From: Zygaena filipendulae
Lineage: Eukaryota > Arthropoda > Insecta > Lepidoptera > Zygaenidae
Direction: 5' to 3'
Length of the DNA: 64,000 bases
Assembly: GCA_907165275.2 (NCBI GenBank)
Contig: OU015669.1
Coordinates: forward strand, 7,834,501-7,898,500
Shown here piece by piece: positions 33,590-45,971 of the stretch. Both the position numbers and the translations under genes were made by a program. The notes below the pieces were generated by a model that did no database searches, was not told where the DNA came from, and saw nothing but the letters and a program-made list of their open reading frames with translations. Within the stretch, counting starts at the first letter, position 1. Every line of letters starts with the position of its first letter.

Positions 33590-33732
33590 TTTGTCTGTTT
33601 GTCTGTTTGCGGTAAACTCAAAAACTACTTACTGAACGGATTTTCATGCGGTTTTCACCAATGGATAGAGTGATTTAAGAGGAAGGTTCATACTCCGAAA
33701 TTACCGCGGATGAAACCGCAGGGGACAGCTAG
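33590..33732 (+). mobile_element. Lep1-like Helitron, divergent subfamily
   Basis: CTGTTTGTCTGTTTGCGG, TTCATGCGGTTTTCACCAAT and GAAACCGCAGGGGACAGCTAG. The ATGCGGTTTTCACC block links it to 3029-3197 and 54722-54885. Confidence 0.75.
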
Positions 33733-33950
33733 TTATATTATAATTATTTGTAAACTGAAACCAAGAGTATCCGAGTGTCCCAAAACTGAAACATCTATTT
33801 GGTGCAGGTATACTAGTAATTCAGGTCTTCAAATAGGAGATAATTAAGGTGCTTTTCAGTCCGTTACAACATTCCTGATCGAATTCCAAAATTAGCGCGG
33901 GCGAAACAGCGGGAGAAACAGCTGCTTATATTTCAGCGTGAGATTGTGAA

Positions 33951-33996
33951 TATCGCCAGTTTATAATAAATCGCGTGATATTATAAACTGGCGATA
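33951..33996. repeat. Perfect 17-bp hairpin
   Basis: The arms TATCGCCAGTTTATAAT (33951-33967) and ATTATAAACTGGCGATA (33980-33996) are exact complements around a 12-base loop. It lies 40 bases past a GCGAAACAGCGG Lep1-like remnant (about 33880-33925). Function unknown. Confidence 0.8.
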
Positions 33997-34304
33997 AATT
34001 GTGTACTGCACGAACTCTTTAGATTAAAATGCGCTATTTTTCGATGGGTAAACTATTTGATGTCAAATCATGAAATTTAGTTATATTTTTGGTTAAAAAT
34101 TGTTTTAGATATCGCCTTGTCTTAATATTTGGTAAATATTCTTATTCGATAGCTAAAAATTATTTTATAGCTAAAAAACCTATAATACACCGTTCAATAG
34201 ATTTTTTGCTGTGTGAATTTTTTGTCAAAACTTCCATAACCTTACCGATTTCGAATAAACTACATACCTATTAAGAAACATCTTTGGTAAAGAGAACGTC
34301 CGTC

Positions 34305-34397
34305 TACCCAATGGTTAACTGGTAGAGAATGCCGCAAGGCATTAAGTTCGCCATTTGTACTTACTGTGCAATAAAGAATAAATAAATAAATAAATAA
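34305..34397 (+). mobile_element. LINE 3' end with (AAAT)n tail
   Basis: TGGTAGAGAATGCCGCAAGG, a CATTAAGTTCGCC block and GTGCAATAAAG followed by AAAT repeats. A relative is at 63112-63200. Confidence 0.65.
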
Positions 34398-34796
34398 AAA
34401 AACGTTAGATTTAACAATAACAGTTATGTAAAACATACTATCCCACAGATCACAAAGAACAATTACCTAATGTTAGGATATGTTATAACAAACATTTGCC
34501 GGAGAAGAAAACTTTTCACACGTTCAAATACTTAGGTGATGTAAAAAAATATGTTAGAATTTCACTATTATCATGGCCGCTCTCCAATAGCGGTGTTGAC
34601 ATAGTGCTGTGTGATGCCTTTTGCCTTGTAGGCACACAGTATTCGACGAAAGCACTGTTAAGGCGTATGCACAATGGTTACTGATAATAATAATAATGCC
34701 CATTTATTGTCAACCATTGTGGACAAGGTAGCGATGTGTGATAAAGTCCAAAACATCACCACATGGCGCCACCTACGACCATCTATTTTGACCCTT

Positions 34797-34865
34797 CATC
34801 AAAATTTTGTTCATTGTAGTTGCGACAGTGTACTTATACAAATTACAATGAACGAAATTTTGATG
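34797..34865. repeat. 22-bp stem hairpin, miRNA-precursor-like geometry
   Basis: The arms CATCAAAATTTTGTTCATTG (from 34797) and CAATGAACGAAATTTTGATG (to 34865) pair over 22 bases including the adjacent TA/TA pair, with one G-T wobble and a loop of about 25 bases. The size fits a pre-miRNA, but it does not match a miRNA that I know, and MITE-derived hairpins look alike. Confidence 0.6.
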
Positions 34866-34996
34866 TACCTAAGATGTTAAAGTGATAATGATAGAGGATC
34901 CTGCGGGTACCAGAAACCAGACGACTGATAATACGATAAAATATAAATATGCAATAGGTATACAATAAAGACAATTCTCAGAAAGAAAATAAAATA

Positions 34997-35174
34997 AAAT
35001 ATTATAAATGTGAAAGTGTGGATGTTCAATCACGCAAAAACGGCTGAACGGATTTGGATTAAATTTGGCATGCACGTTGTCAGGGGTACAGAAAAGGACA
35101 TAGGGTACTTTTTATCGCGGAATTCCCGTGGGAACTCCGAAATTACCGTGGGTGAAACCGCGGGGCACAGCTAG
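34997..35174 (+). mobile_element. Lep1-like Helitron
   Basis: AATATTATAAATGTGAAAG to GTGAAACCGCGGGGCACAG and CTAG. Same subfamily as 20757-20962, with part of the GTTTGGATG repeat missing. Confidence 0.85.
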
Positions 35175-37256
35175 TAAATAAATAGATAATTCTATTATAG
35201 CGAAATGCACATTTGAACCTTTTTAATAGAAATCGAGAAAGCTGGCAGAACTCTAAGATTATTCCATTGGACTGGAACATAAGTGATTTTACAAATACCT
35301 AAATTTTAACAGAAGTGGTTTTACAAATACCACAATATCAATATGCAAATAAAATTTAAACTAGCCTTAATATGGCGTAGTGCATAAAACAATTCAGAAC
35401 TCACACAACATCCGATTTGTACACAGACAGACAAGCATTAGAAAGCGAGAATTAAATATAAAAACTTAATAATTCTGCTGAAACACAAAAAAAACCAGCT
35501 TCCATGTGGGCAGGGCCTGTTCTCGAACATAAGTGTTTAACCAGTATCGGTTCTTTCATTTCACTTTGTTATTAAGCAAATTGGTATGTATTAGAATAAA
35601 TTTTCTCACCGCAGACTTACTTAAGTGTTATACTGGTAATTTAATTTTCGTAAGTACAATGTGTGCAGCGTTCATAGATTATAGAAAAACAATTCAAAAT
35701 GGATTGTAGCTATTTGTGAATAATAATTCATACCAAACCACACTTTTTCAGATTTGGCAGGACTTCATTTTCAATATTCGTCTTTATGATTGGAAACTTG
35801 AAATCGATTTTTTCTGATTGTTCCTTTTTTGTTCAAAAGTCTATTGTTGTGGTTTTTAGCTGTAAGTGTTTTTGAACCTATTTGGAAAAATTATAATTTT
35901 TCCATATATGTATGTAGGTTCAAAGGTTTGTATTGAAAGAAACAAAGCTGTGTGCTTGGAAAATCGATTGCATATACAAACTTTTAACCTCCATTTTATC
36001 ACGGTTGGAAAACATCCCAATCGCTATTCAAGTATTCAATTCACCCTTCTTAACAATTTAAAGGTTGAATTACTTGCCTCAAAAAAAATCCAGGAAAAGT
36101 TGTTTTTTTTTAAGGAATGCCCAGATACTGTTTTCTATGACTTCTACTTCCACTTCCGCTCCTATACTTCCATACAAACTTTTATCCCTTTTTCATCTTC
36201 TTAGGTTTGACATTTGGGGTTCGATCATGCAATTGTTCGCATGGACATTTGTGTAATTTTATACTATTTACAAATGAATGAAGTTACCAGTTGCCTATTA
36301 TGTTTTTAAGCATAAAAACTTTTTGGGTGGGCTCATCATCCTACTTAATGGAGTAAAGTAAGCCCGTTTTGTCGTCAATGAATGAAATAAAACCTTAAAG
36401 ACTTATCTTTTAGCAGCCTACGGATCGCGTGTCTCAAGGTCAGCTACCTACTCAAAGTCACGAATCTTGTTAGTATAAACAATTGAGAACGAATGTGCAT
36501 TCAATAAAATTAAAGTGTTTTTTTTTTGTTTTTAATTACAACATTGACATTCGAAATTTGACCTTATCTTTATTAATGTAAAATTGTATTAAAATGTATT
36601 TAATTATGTAATTTTAACAATAATTATTTTCTCGTTCATTTTGTTCTTGAATTTTCTAGGTGAACTTGTTATAATTAATTATGTAATTCTATACGTAATT
36701 GTGCGATTTATTGATGTAAAATTTAAAGGATCTCTTAATGTTCTTACTAATTATTACGACCTCAATACTAACTGTATTTAGATTTTTGTACATTATTTAA
36801 ATTGGGTAGACGTTTTTATTATTAAACTTTTGTCTTAGAGAGTTGTTCTGTAACGGTCGTTTTCCAGATAAAACTCAGTAGGTATGTTTGGTTTTAATAA
36901 GAACTTTATAAAACAAATTTTTGCTAATCAATCAATAAAATAAAAAATAAATAAATTGATATTAGACATAATCATGAATAATTATCACAATTTTAAAGTG
37001 GCAGTTGTAAAATGAAAAAACTGGTTTGTTACAAAACTTGACGCAATTACCGACGAAATCTCCTAATTTTGCCTAGACTACCAAAACTTTTGAACACCAA
37101 TTACGGTTATAATTTTAATTATAAAAAACTATTAAAATAAAAGTGGAATTCATGGGTTCCTGTCATTCAGTCAATTTTTAAATCCACTGCATTTATGGGC
37201 TAACTAGAAAATGAGTTCGAAAAATGGGGAAATCAAATGAATAAGCATTATTGTTT
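35175..37256. other. Unassigned intronic DNA
   Basis: AT-rich. A 112-codon ORF at 35866-36204 is rich in Phe, Lys and Ile and looks like a chance frame. TCAATGAATGAAATAAA near 36375 may be a LINE tail. Confidence 0.4.
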
Positions 37257-37457
37257 ACTAGGTGTGCCCCGCGGTTTCACCCGCGTTAATTTCAGAGTTC
37301 CCGCAGGAATTCCGGGATAAAAAGTGATGTGTTAATCTGATGTATAAGCTATATTATTTTAAAGTTTCATTTAAATCCATCCAGTAGTTTTTGCGTGAAA
37401 GAATAACAAACATCCATCCATACATACAAACTTTCGCATTTATAATATTAGTAAAGA
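37257..37457 (-). mobile_element. Lep1-like Helitron, complete
   Basis: ACTAGGTGTGCCCCGCGG to TTTCGCATTTATAATATTAG. The middle (TGTATAAGCTATATTATTTT) differs from the main subfamily. Confidence 0.85.
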
Positions 37458-38309
37458 TCTGCCGGACGGTACTCAGGTACCTACTGTAAGAGACCAAGAA
37501 GAAAGACTGATACATAATACCACTACAAAATAAAGCAGTAGGTACCCATTTTAATACCTAAATAATTGTAAATATGGGTGCGTCCAATTATAAACATATC
37601 AAAACAAAAGTCGTCTAACCAAAAGTCTTATTTGGAATTGAATATTATCTTCAAAGATAATAAAAAAAAAGTGTAGTAGGTACGTACGTACTAGGTATTA
37701 TAATGCAAATAAGAAGCACAATAAACGTACAATAAGGAAGGATTACTGTCCATCGAAATGTATTAGCCGTCCAATAGTCGAGTGCTGTCAAGATTCAAAT
37801 AGACAAACTTACGATTATCGCCTCGCTGAACAATAGCTTTTAGAAAATGAAATCTAAACATCTTAAAATAAAGTCGCATGTTGAAACAAAGCGCTTTAAA
37901 ATGAGCACTTTGTAACTTCGCAATCGTGATACACACACTGGGTTTATTGTTCGCAAATATTTTGATTCGAACAATGATGATGGACTTTTTGACCGAAACG
38001 ATTAAGTCTTATCATCTGAATGGTAAAGTTGAAATTGCTTTGGGTGCTTGTTAGCGGGATTGGGAGTTGAGTAGATGATTTGATCACGAGAAGTTCTTAA
38101 TTGCAAATCCTTTTAGTGGTATGAGGAGAAAAAAAATTAGTTTCTTTGTCTCTCGTTTCAATTGTCCTGGGATTTGGGGCGCAGAAAAAAATGTTATTCG
38201 AAAACTTACAATCAAATCAATCAATTGTGATTATTCCGATACTGAAACAAGACTGATCTAAAAGGGGGCACTCAGGCGAAAGGGTATAAAATGTGAATTA
38301 TATAATATT

Positions 38310-38510
38310 ACTAGCTGTCCCCCGCGATTTCATCCGTGACAATTTCAGAGTTCCCGCAAGAATTCCGAGATAAAAAGTACCCTATGTCCTTCTCTGTACC
38401 TCTGACAACGTGCATGCCAAATTTCATCCAAATCCGTTCCGCCGTTTTTGCGTGATTGAGTTACAAACATCCAAACATCCACACTTTCATATTTATAATA
38501 TTAGTAGGAT
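38310..38510 (-). mobile_element. Lep1-like Helitron, complete
   Basis: ACTAGCTGTCCCCCGCGA through TTCCCGCAAGAATTCCG to ATTTATAATATTAGTAGGA. Confidence 0.88.
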
Positions 38511-38929
38511 TACATCCATTGAGCAAAACCTTCCATAGGTGCCAACTATGGGAAGTAAAAAGATTTTTTTTTGTATGTAGGTACCTATCTATGTACCTAT
38601 GTATACCGAAGAAGTTTTACTTCAATCCCACCAAAAGGTTACACGCACATTTTGTTTTGTAATTTTTTTGTTCTTAACCGGTTTGGTTACATGAGAAATA
38701 TAAATAAATATATTCTTTTCTGATCCTATCAATATTATACTCTTTGCTTTCATTCATTTGGAGCTATTTTGTGGATTCAAGATTTAAAAGATTCACTTAC
38801 TACAGGTAAAAATTGTACAGCCATCTTAGTCCATTCTGACATCATTTGATAGATTAAAAGAAAAAAATTGGATAATTAATCACTCTTCAAAAAAAATAAT
38901 ACTCATTCATATTATGTTTGTCAGTGATA

Positions 38930-39123
38930 TCTAATATATAAAATTCTCGTGTCACAATGTTCGTTCCCATACTCCTCCGAAACGGCTTGACCGATTTTTA
39001 TGAAATTTTGTATGCATATTCAGTATGTCTGAGAATCGGACAACATCTATTTTTCATCCCCCTAAAGGGAGTTCCTGCGGGAATTCCGAAACTCACGCGG
39101 GTGAAACCGCGGGGCACAGCTAG
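38930..39123 (+). mobile_element. Lep1-like Helitron, TTCTCGTGTCAC subfamily
   Basis: ATATATAAAATTCTCGTGTC to AAACCGCGGGGCACAGCTAG. It differs from 7243-7438 at only a handful of positions by eye. Confidence 0.88.
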
Positions 39124-39179
39124 TTAGTTATAAAGTGCTCGCGGCTTGGCACCTCGTTGCCTCCTAACTTTGTACGAGT

Positions 39180-39290
39180 AAGGGCGGCGCCACAGTCTGC
39201 GGCGGCGGCGGCGGCAAAAAAAAATGGTAGACAACATACGAAGTAGGGCACAGCTATCAGCGGCGCGAGCTGTGGCAAGGGGTAAGATAC
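39180..39290. other. GC-rich (CGG)n-containing segment
   Basis: GTCTGCGGCGGCGGCGGCGG is followed by an A run and a CAGCGGCGCGAGCTGTGGC block. It is sharply G+C-rich within AT-rich DNA. No ORF or promoter sign; possibly part of an unrecognised element. Confidence 0.4.
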
Positions 39291-40047
39291 TTGGACCAAA
39301 CGCTAATTCTATAAGATGTTGGTTTTTTTTTCATCAAAGCTGACTAGAATACATTAGCTCTTCGCTTGGTATCGCGTTTTTGTCTGACCATCTATTAGTA
39401 AATGTAAAGTAGAATTTCTACAATGTTACTTAAATATGCAGGTACTAATGTTGCCATATAATCTCCGTTATTGTTTCTGCTCGTTCTTATAATTAGGTAT
39501 ATTACCGAAGTAAGTAAAACGGTGAAAAAAAAAACTGTTCGTTTCGTGTATAAATTTTTCATAACGGTTGTTTGGATCGGTTCGAGTCATAGTTTCTTCC
39601 ATAACTTTATTTTACACATTTCCCTTTTTTGGTTTGTCGATTGTTGGTTGTATTTTAAATTTTTTTATTATATCTGTATAATAAATATTTATTTTCAGTC
39701 TGTCAGTTTCTCTTTTTTAATATCCACAGGAAGTATTTATGTGATTACCTACGCGGATTTTTTTTTTTTACGATACTACCAGAACGTGTATAGTCAATGG
39801 AATTTTGCTGTCCTTACAATATAAAATAATTGATCGTACTATTATTTGTGGCACAGTTAGCTATTTTATTTGTAATGATTTTTTTTTTTAATCTTATTGT
39901 TACGGGCAATATTATATTTGTAACGGGCAATATTAATATTGTAACGAGCAATATTCAATTCTGGAGTTTACTATCTGTAGAGTTGTCACATATGTAACTC
40001 TAAAACATGGTATGTAGGTCTACACTACACTATACTACATTAGGCAG

Positions 40048-40361
40048 ATAGTTGCCACCTTTTTTTTTGGAAAAAATATAGTATTTTTCCGAAAAAAGGT
40101 GCAAAAATATAGTACTTTTGGGAAATGCAGGGAAAAAAAGTACCTATTTTTTAATCATTATGTATCGGGCAGCATTTTTGACAGTTGACGTTTTTTGCCA
40201 CGTAGGTACCTATATGCATTTCGTTCTAAAATTCTCCGTGCTGCGCTGCGGGTGCGTTCCAGACCAGCCACAGTTAATATAAAAAAGCGTGTCAGTTGAA
40301 TTAGGGGAAAATATAGTATTTATCGTACTATATCATTTTATATAGTACGGGTGGCAACCCT
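40048..40361 (-). mobile_element. Second copy of the GGGTTGCCACC-ended element
   Basis: The same termini and internal landmarks as 496-910 occur in reverse order, including the ACTATA-rich subterminal zones and the GC-rich centre near 40240. The left terminus, GTTGCCACC, has lost its first bases and the copy is about 100 bases shorter, so it is an older or deleted copy. Confidence 0.7.
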
Positions 40362-40424
40362 AATTAGTGTAAAATAACCTACCAAATTCCCGTCACAGTA
40401 ACCAGAATTTTTTTCCGTGTAAAA

Positions 40425-40695
40425 TCAAAGTGTCTATTTGTAATGTCAAAATATTCGTTTTTTACTTAATGCATAGGTGTAATTGTATATAGTGTACTTA
40501 TAGCAAAAAACCAATTCTTAAGATTTTTGTCTGTCTGTTTTTATAGTAATCTCAGGAACGGTTGAACCGATTTGGCCGGACTCTTACTGGCAGATAGTTG
40601 ATTTTATAATGATTAACTTACTTCAATTACTTTTATCAGAGTTCCTGAGAGAATTCTGAAACTTAAGCGGGTAAAACCATGGAGACCGGGTAGTA
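40425..40695 (+). mobile_element. Helitron-like element, AAAGTGTCTATTTGTAATG subfamily
   Basis: The same plan as 13516-13884, ending GGGTAAAACCATGGAGACC with a CGGGTAGT terminus instead of GCTAGT. Confidence 0.6.
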
Positions 40696-40942
40696 TTTTA
40701 GTAAAGAAATAGGATATATAATTAAATATCTATCGATTATCAGGTTTCAATTTCTCAGGTCGAACTTCATCCTAATCATTCATTGTACCTAACTAAATAG
40801 GATTTTTTATTGCAATTTGCAAACTGTTTTCCTTTGTTGCCTACTTCTCAGAAATCAATCTGCTTGTAACTTTACTTCATCATAAAAACTTTGTATCTTT
40901 TCTATGAGGAAATAATTATTTTATTAACCGCTGACATTGAGT

Positions 40943-41293
40943 GGGCATGATGACTAAATTTTAATTTTTAGTCCGTCTTGTAGATTTATATAAAAAAAAT
41001 TGACAAATATTGGACAAGTATATTTTTCCTTTTTTTACGTTGGTAATCAAAAAATAACGAAGATACATTGAGTTGAAATTTCGTCTGACGTCACACCTAA
41101 GTACACTTTATACTTGTTAGATAATTATGACGTCATGACCTCCCAATCCAAACTTTAATGCGTTTTTTATACTTAAGTACTTTTTCAATAATTCGAAAAA
41201 GAAAAATAAATATTATGTGTCTATTATTTTTTTAGTAAGTATCTAACTGACGGACTAAATAGAATTTTGATTTTAAACCTTGTCATCATGCCC
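40943..41293 (-). mobile_element. CRE-bearing TIR MITE (copy b)
   Basis: The ends are GGGCATGATGACTA and TCATCATGCCC. TGACGTCA is intact at 41086-41093 and 41128-41135. It is the most diverged and longest copy. Confidence 0.8.
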
Positions 41294-41975
41294 ATTTTAG
41301 CGCTGCATAAATATTGTTTGGATGTTTTGATTCTACGCCTCACCGATTATCCGATTGTATGAAGGTTTCTTAATATATAGTTGTAATTACTAATTGCTGG
41401 ATGAACAGTCATAATACAGTAATTCTTATATAATATTGTAAATTAGGTAAAATGATTTTCATAAACGATGTTGACAGGTTTTGTTATTACAAGAGATTTT
41501 ATACAAACTGTAAGATTAGATGAGGAAAGTATCGAAGTAGAGTAATTAAGTGTTCGATTCTCATCTTCAATTACTAATCTGCCGTACACACTGTATAATA
41601 TGTAAAAAAATAATTAGACTAATCAGATACATTAACAATTATCTGTACAATATACCTATAATAATTTAAGATTCAACAGAAAAAACCTCGGTTTGAAATA
41701 ACATTAAGCTTTGCATTTAAAATAATTAAAAAAAACTCGACTGCAGTCCAACACTTACCTATACCTGACTAATAGGGAAAAACCCAGCAGGAAAAATATT
41801 AGAACCCGTGACGCTTGGCGATGTAGTCAGGTTGTTTCTCTTTCTTTTTTATGGACTTTCTCATAATACATTCCACCAGTTTCAAGTAAAATAATGTATA
41901 CTATTAGCATCTTTGTACCGTAAGCGGTTTGAAACTGCAAACCATGGTGCTGAATAGTTTACAAAACCTTTTCAG

Positions 41976-42142
41976 ATCTCTTGGAGGACACCAAAGAAAT
42001 CAGCACGAAACGTTATAGATTATATAATATCTTCTGCGCATATAAAAACGGCCTCTGTGAAAATAATTGTCCAAAACATCGTCGCCGAACGAACAATGAA
42101 ATCCACTGTTTACAGTGTTTTACTGACATGAAAAAGAAATGA
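41976..42142 (+). CDS. Candidate terminal exon, Cys/His-rich ORF
   Basis: A CCTTTTCAG acceptor ends at 41975. After it an open frame of 54 codons plus a TGA (42140-42142) can be read if two bases (AT) complete a split codon. Near its middle it reads YNIFCAYKNGLCENNCPKH and later EIHCLQCF, giving five Cys and spaced His residues that could bind zinc, although the spacing fits no zinc-finger class that I know. The C-terminus is Lys-rich. It would join the phase-1 frame of the 23676-23760 exon across an 18-kb intron. Composition is less AT-skewed than neighbouring DNA. No polyadenylation signal was identified nearby. It may equally be a chance ORF or a fragment of an unrecognised element. Confidence 0.22.
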
Positions 42143-42519
42143 CGGAACCGCCATCTTGGGTTCCCACCAAAAACACTCCGTAGTTAAGTTATAAGCATCG
42201 AGTACAATGATAACCAAAGAGAATAATGTAGTCACTAGTGATAACATCGAACTGCGATAGGTACTGTGTTCCAATGAGTCATTGTGAGGAACAAACGCGT
42301 ATCTTGCGCCACACCACTGATGAAAACGCTAGTGGGCATAAAACATGCTAATTTATGGATAGTCACTCATATTTGCATTTCGTTTGTAACATTGATGGTT
42401 TCGTCATTTGCTGTTTTGATGAGAACAAACTGCACACCTAAATTATCTGTGTGGTTCGTAAACTCCGGGTTTTAATATGACAGGATGGTTTTGTTTTAAT
42501 ATTAAGTTTGAATTTATAG

Positions 42520-42700
42520 ATGTTTCTGTGGTATCAGCCGCGTTAATCTCGGAGATCCGGCAGGAATTTCGAACAAAAGTACTTTATGTCCTTTTTTTGT
42601 ACCTCTGACACAACGTTTATTCAAAATCTTATGACGATCGATTGAGTACTTAAGGCGTGAACATTTAACTGACAAACAGACTCACATTTGTAGCATTAGG
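42520..42700 (-). mobile_element. Lep1-like Helitron, old
   Basis: TCAGCCGCGTTAATCTCGG, GATCCGGCAGGAATTTCG and CCTCTGACACAACGTTTATT are in order. Both ends are damaged. Confidence 0.6.
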
Positions 42701-44574
42701 ATCGTGTGCATATGATCTCAAGTCGTTTAGAGGTAATCGATCATACGCCTATGATTATTATTGCTAACTAAGTATTATTTTTATAATAATAATAGCGTTT
42801 GAAGAAGCAACACCCTATTTGTCTCTCTTCATATTTGCAAAAAATAATTTTATTCTGAATCACCATGAGATTCAAACAAAAAAACGACAGATAAGCAAGC
42901 TGCCTGGCAGATGGTAAAGGTACTTCTGTCGAGACATCTGCAACTTTGTTGAATGTAACATTTAACAAAATGAACGTATCAAAGACCTTTTGCGCTTATT
43001 GAAAAAAAAGGGTCAACATGTTTCGGACATACCTGGAAAGGATCTAGCTCTAGAATCTATCTATTACGTCGAGAAGTGACCTTGATGATGGAAAGCTCTT
43101 TTATTACCATTTCCATACGTACTAGCTGGGGTCAACTCCAAATATTGGAAATACCTACGTGTTTTATATGAAAAGAAAAATGCAAATACTTTGAAACTCC
43201 AACTTCAAAACTGTCCGTACCTACCATTTGACATTTCATAGTTTTAGCTTCACCGTATCCTTGGCTGAATATTCTAAATTTAATTTTTCTCTTAGTCGTC
43301 TGAATAGGTACCGCAACGGATTTTGATTCTGTTTCCACCGTTTTCGGAGTTTTCGGAGTTCCCGAGTGAATACCAAATTTCGCACTCGCGAAACCGCAGG
43401 GAATAGCTGACTATATTATTTGTTGTTAAAATATTTCTTGTTGTAAACTGATAGAATCAGTATAACGGCCAACTGTGCCTATTAGTGCAGGATGTGGCCC
43501 ACGCACTGATCTCTCAACGCTTACGAATTCTAAAATCAATGGCACTCATTGTATAGCGAGGCGTTATTAAGATCCAACTGCAGATTGAGCCGTGTGAAAT
43601 ACTCTCAGGCACTAATTCCGAACTCGTTTCGTAAGACACGGGAGAAATAGTGCTAGCTTTCATCCTGCAGAAGTACGAAAATGAGGTGAAAATAATGGCA
43701 CAACCTCTGTGCGAGTGCTTAAACTTGCACACGAATGTGTCTTCTGGGAATGTCTTGCTTAAAACCAAAGGACTTAGGTTCGCTTTTAAGTTCACATTAG
43801 TTCTTTACTGCCGAAGGTTTTTGGAGTAGAGGGAAGATAAAGAATGAGTATGTTATTGCAAAGTCTGTCCACCCATTGCAAGATTTACCCATTGTTAAAA
43901 CGACTTGGTTGAAGGTACATATTAAAAATAAACAAGTAGGTACAGGTAGTTTCAGCTTAGTTTTTTTATAAGATTTGTTTTAGAAAAAGGTTCAGGATTC
44001 TAAGAAATAGTTTCAGAATAGAACCTCTGACACCATTTGATACGGTCCGAATGATCTAATGCCGAAGCTGTTATAGTCAATGTAATTTGCGGTGCGAATT
44101 TTATTGTATGTAGTTTAAATTCTTAGGTTCAAATTCACACGGTAGACCAAAAGTTTATTCTTCTGTGTATTTCGTATTATCTGTGAAGTTAGATGGAATT
44201 TTATGAACATCGGCATCGTACTCGTTCCCTCAATACGATCTTTTCTGATCTATTCTCTAATTAGCAGGTTTACTGTGAAGGAAAACATTATGAAAAGATG
44301 CTAGAGTGAATTTTCATCATTTCAACAAAACAACACCACTCCTTGAAAGGGTCCACTAGTATATCTACTCATCGCTCAGCCATCGCAATAGGGGTAGGTA
44401 TATAGAGAGCCTGTTTGATGAGCTGTGTTATTTTGTGTTTTTCGTAAGCAGAATTGGCCCTTCAAAAGCTCGTCTTATGCCTTATATATAGGTACAGATT
44501 GTAATTACTTGTCATCTAGAGCGTGTGTGTTATGAGCAAACCCTTACTACTAGTATAGTATTATATTATCTGTG
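42701..44574. other. Unassigned intronic DNA
   Basis: A 93-codon minus-strand ORF (43514-43795) has mixed composition but no motif that I know. Repeat content is low. Confidence 0.35.
43340..43409 (+). mobile_element. Lep1-like 3' fragment
   Basis: GGAGTTCCCGAGTGAATACC and GCGAAACCGCAGGGAATAGCT. Confidence 0.5.
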
Positions 44575-44750
44575 TCCTTACTAATATTATAAATGCAAAA
44601 GTGAGATTGTTTGTTTGTTACGCTTTCACGCCTTAACGGCACAACCGATCATCATGAAATTTTGCATTCACGTTGTCGGGGGTACAGGAAAGGATATAGG
44701 GTACTTTTTATCCTTGGAAATACGAACGTAAAACCACGGGGAAAAGCTAG
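44575..44750 (+). mobile_element. Lep1-like Helitron
   Basis: TCCTTACTAATATTATAAAT to AAAACCACGGGGAAAAGCTAG. The GAATTCCCGCGGG core is deleted. Confidence 0.85.
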
Positions 44751-45176
44751 TAATGTCATATTAGCCCCGTAACACTCCGGACAAATAAACTGATTCAAGT
44801 ACTTTACCACAAGTAAAAACGGCCGGCTTGTACGTATGTAGGTTCATATTTATATATATTGTGAATATCATATATATGTATATCATATATTGTGAAAATA
44901 TCTGGCTTGGCCATTTCGCTACATTCACATGGGTCTAAGGTGAAAAATGTATCCATTGTTCATTACTTTTCTGTTATAATAGTTCTTTATAGTAACGAAA
45001 CGGCCAAGCCACATATTTTGGTTAAGGTGTAGAGTTTGTGAAGTTAGACCTTGTAGAGTTAGGGCGTGTAGAGTTAGAAGCTTGTCTCTACATAAGATCT
45101 GATAACTTTTTGAAAGTGCTGGTATATGGTCTCGTCTTGGCAACATTTTACATGAAAATGTTTTTGTTGGGATTTC

Positions 45177-45580
45177 ATTTCTTTTTGTAAGTCAAAATCG
45201 GAAGTCTCATACAAAATTCCATCCCCTAATTTAAGGGTTTGGGGGATAAAAGTTACAACTTTTATAATTTTTCTGTTGTTTGTGTACTAATACGAGCTTA
45301 CATACCAAATTTCAGCTTTCTAGGACATTAGGAAGTACTCTAAGAGTATTGATGATCATCAGTGAGTCAGTGACGAAATCGGGGTTTTTTAGATATCAAT
45401 AAAATCTAAAGTATGAGAGCTATGCAATTAAAACTTTATATATTTGATAAGTCTGCTATTGACAACATATCCCGAAAATTTTGTTTATCTGGTATAATCC
45501 AGACCCAAGCTGGCTCGTCTTGGCGGGGGCACTACCGTGCCCCCAGATTATTGTCTATTGGATAAATAAATAAATATAGT
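45177..45580 (+). mobile_element. Interspersed repeat with (TAAA)n tail
   Basis: It contains CATACCAAATTTCAGCTTTC, GGAAGTACTCTAAGAG, ATGATCATCAGTGAGTCAGT and a GCGGGGGCACTACCGTGCCC hairpin, then GGATAAATAAATAAATA. A LINE or SINE 3' part is likely; the 5' limit is uncertain. Confidence 0.5.
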
Positions 45581-45971
45581 GAATCAAAATCCTCATTGAC
45601 AGAAACAGCAACAAAAATTCTCCCAAATCTTGACTTTACATAATTTGATTCATCAAGCCAATGAAATTTTATGTATCAAAATTGCATCAAGCACTAACAA
45701 GAGTTACAATCTAAACTTTACTGTTTTATGTTTTCACGTGCATAATGTCCTGTAACAAGCTGGACCCAATAACAAAACTTACAGGTATGTACATCTACTT
45801 ACCATAATCATTAAAGGATAAAATCGGGGTTACTGCACCTAGTTAGTATCCCTAGACGTCGTTAGAAAACATAATAGCAGTATGCAAATAGACTAAGACA
45901 ACATGTTGTGATAAACAGACCGATGAGTCATGAAGACGCTATGGTTAATTGTAGACAACAATGTAACAAAT

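Noticed and set aside
35866..36204. 112-codon ORF as a gene
   Set aside because: Strong Phe/Ile/Lys bias expected of AT-rich DNA, no motif, no splice or start support.
39471..39824. 117-codon ORF as a membrane protein
   Set aside because: Hydrophobic only because the strand is T-rich; poly-T runs are read as Phe, and there is no credible start.
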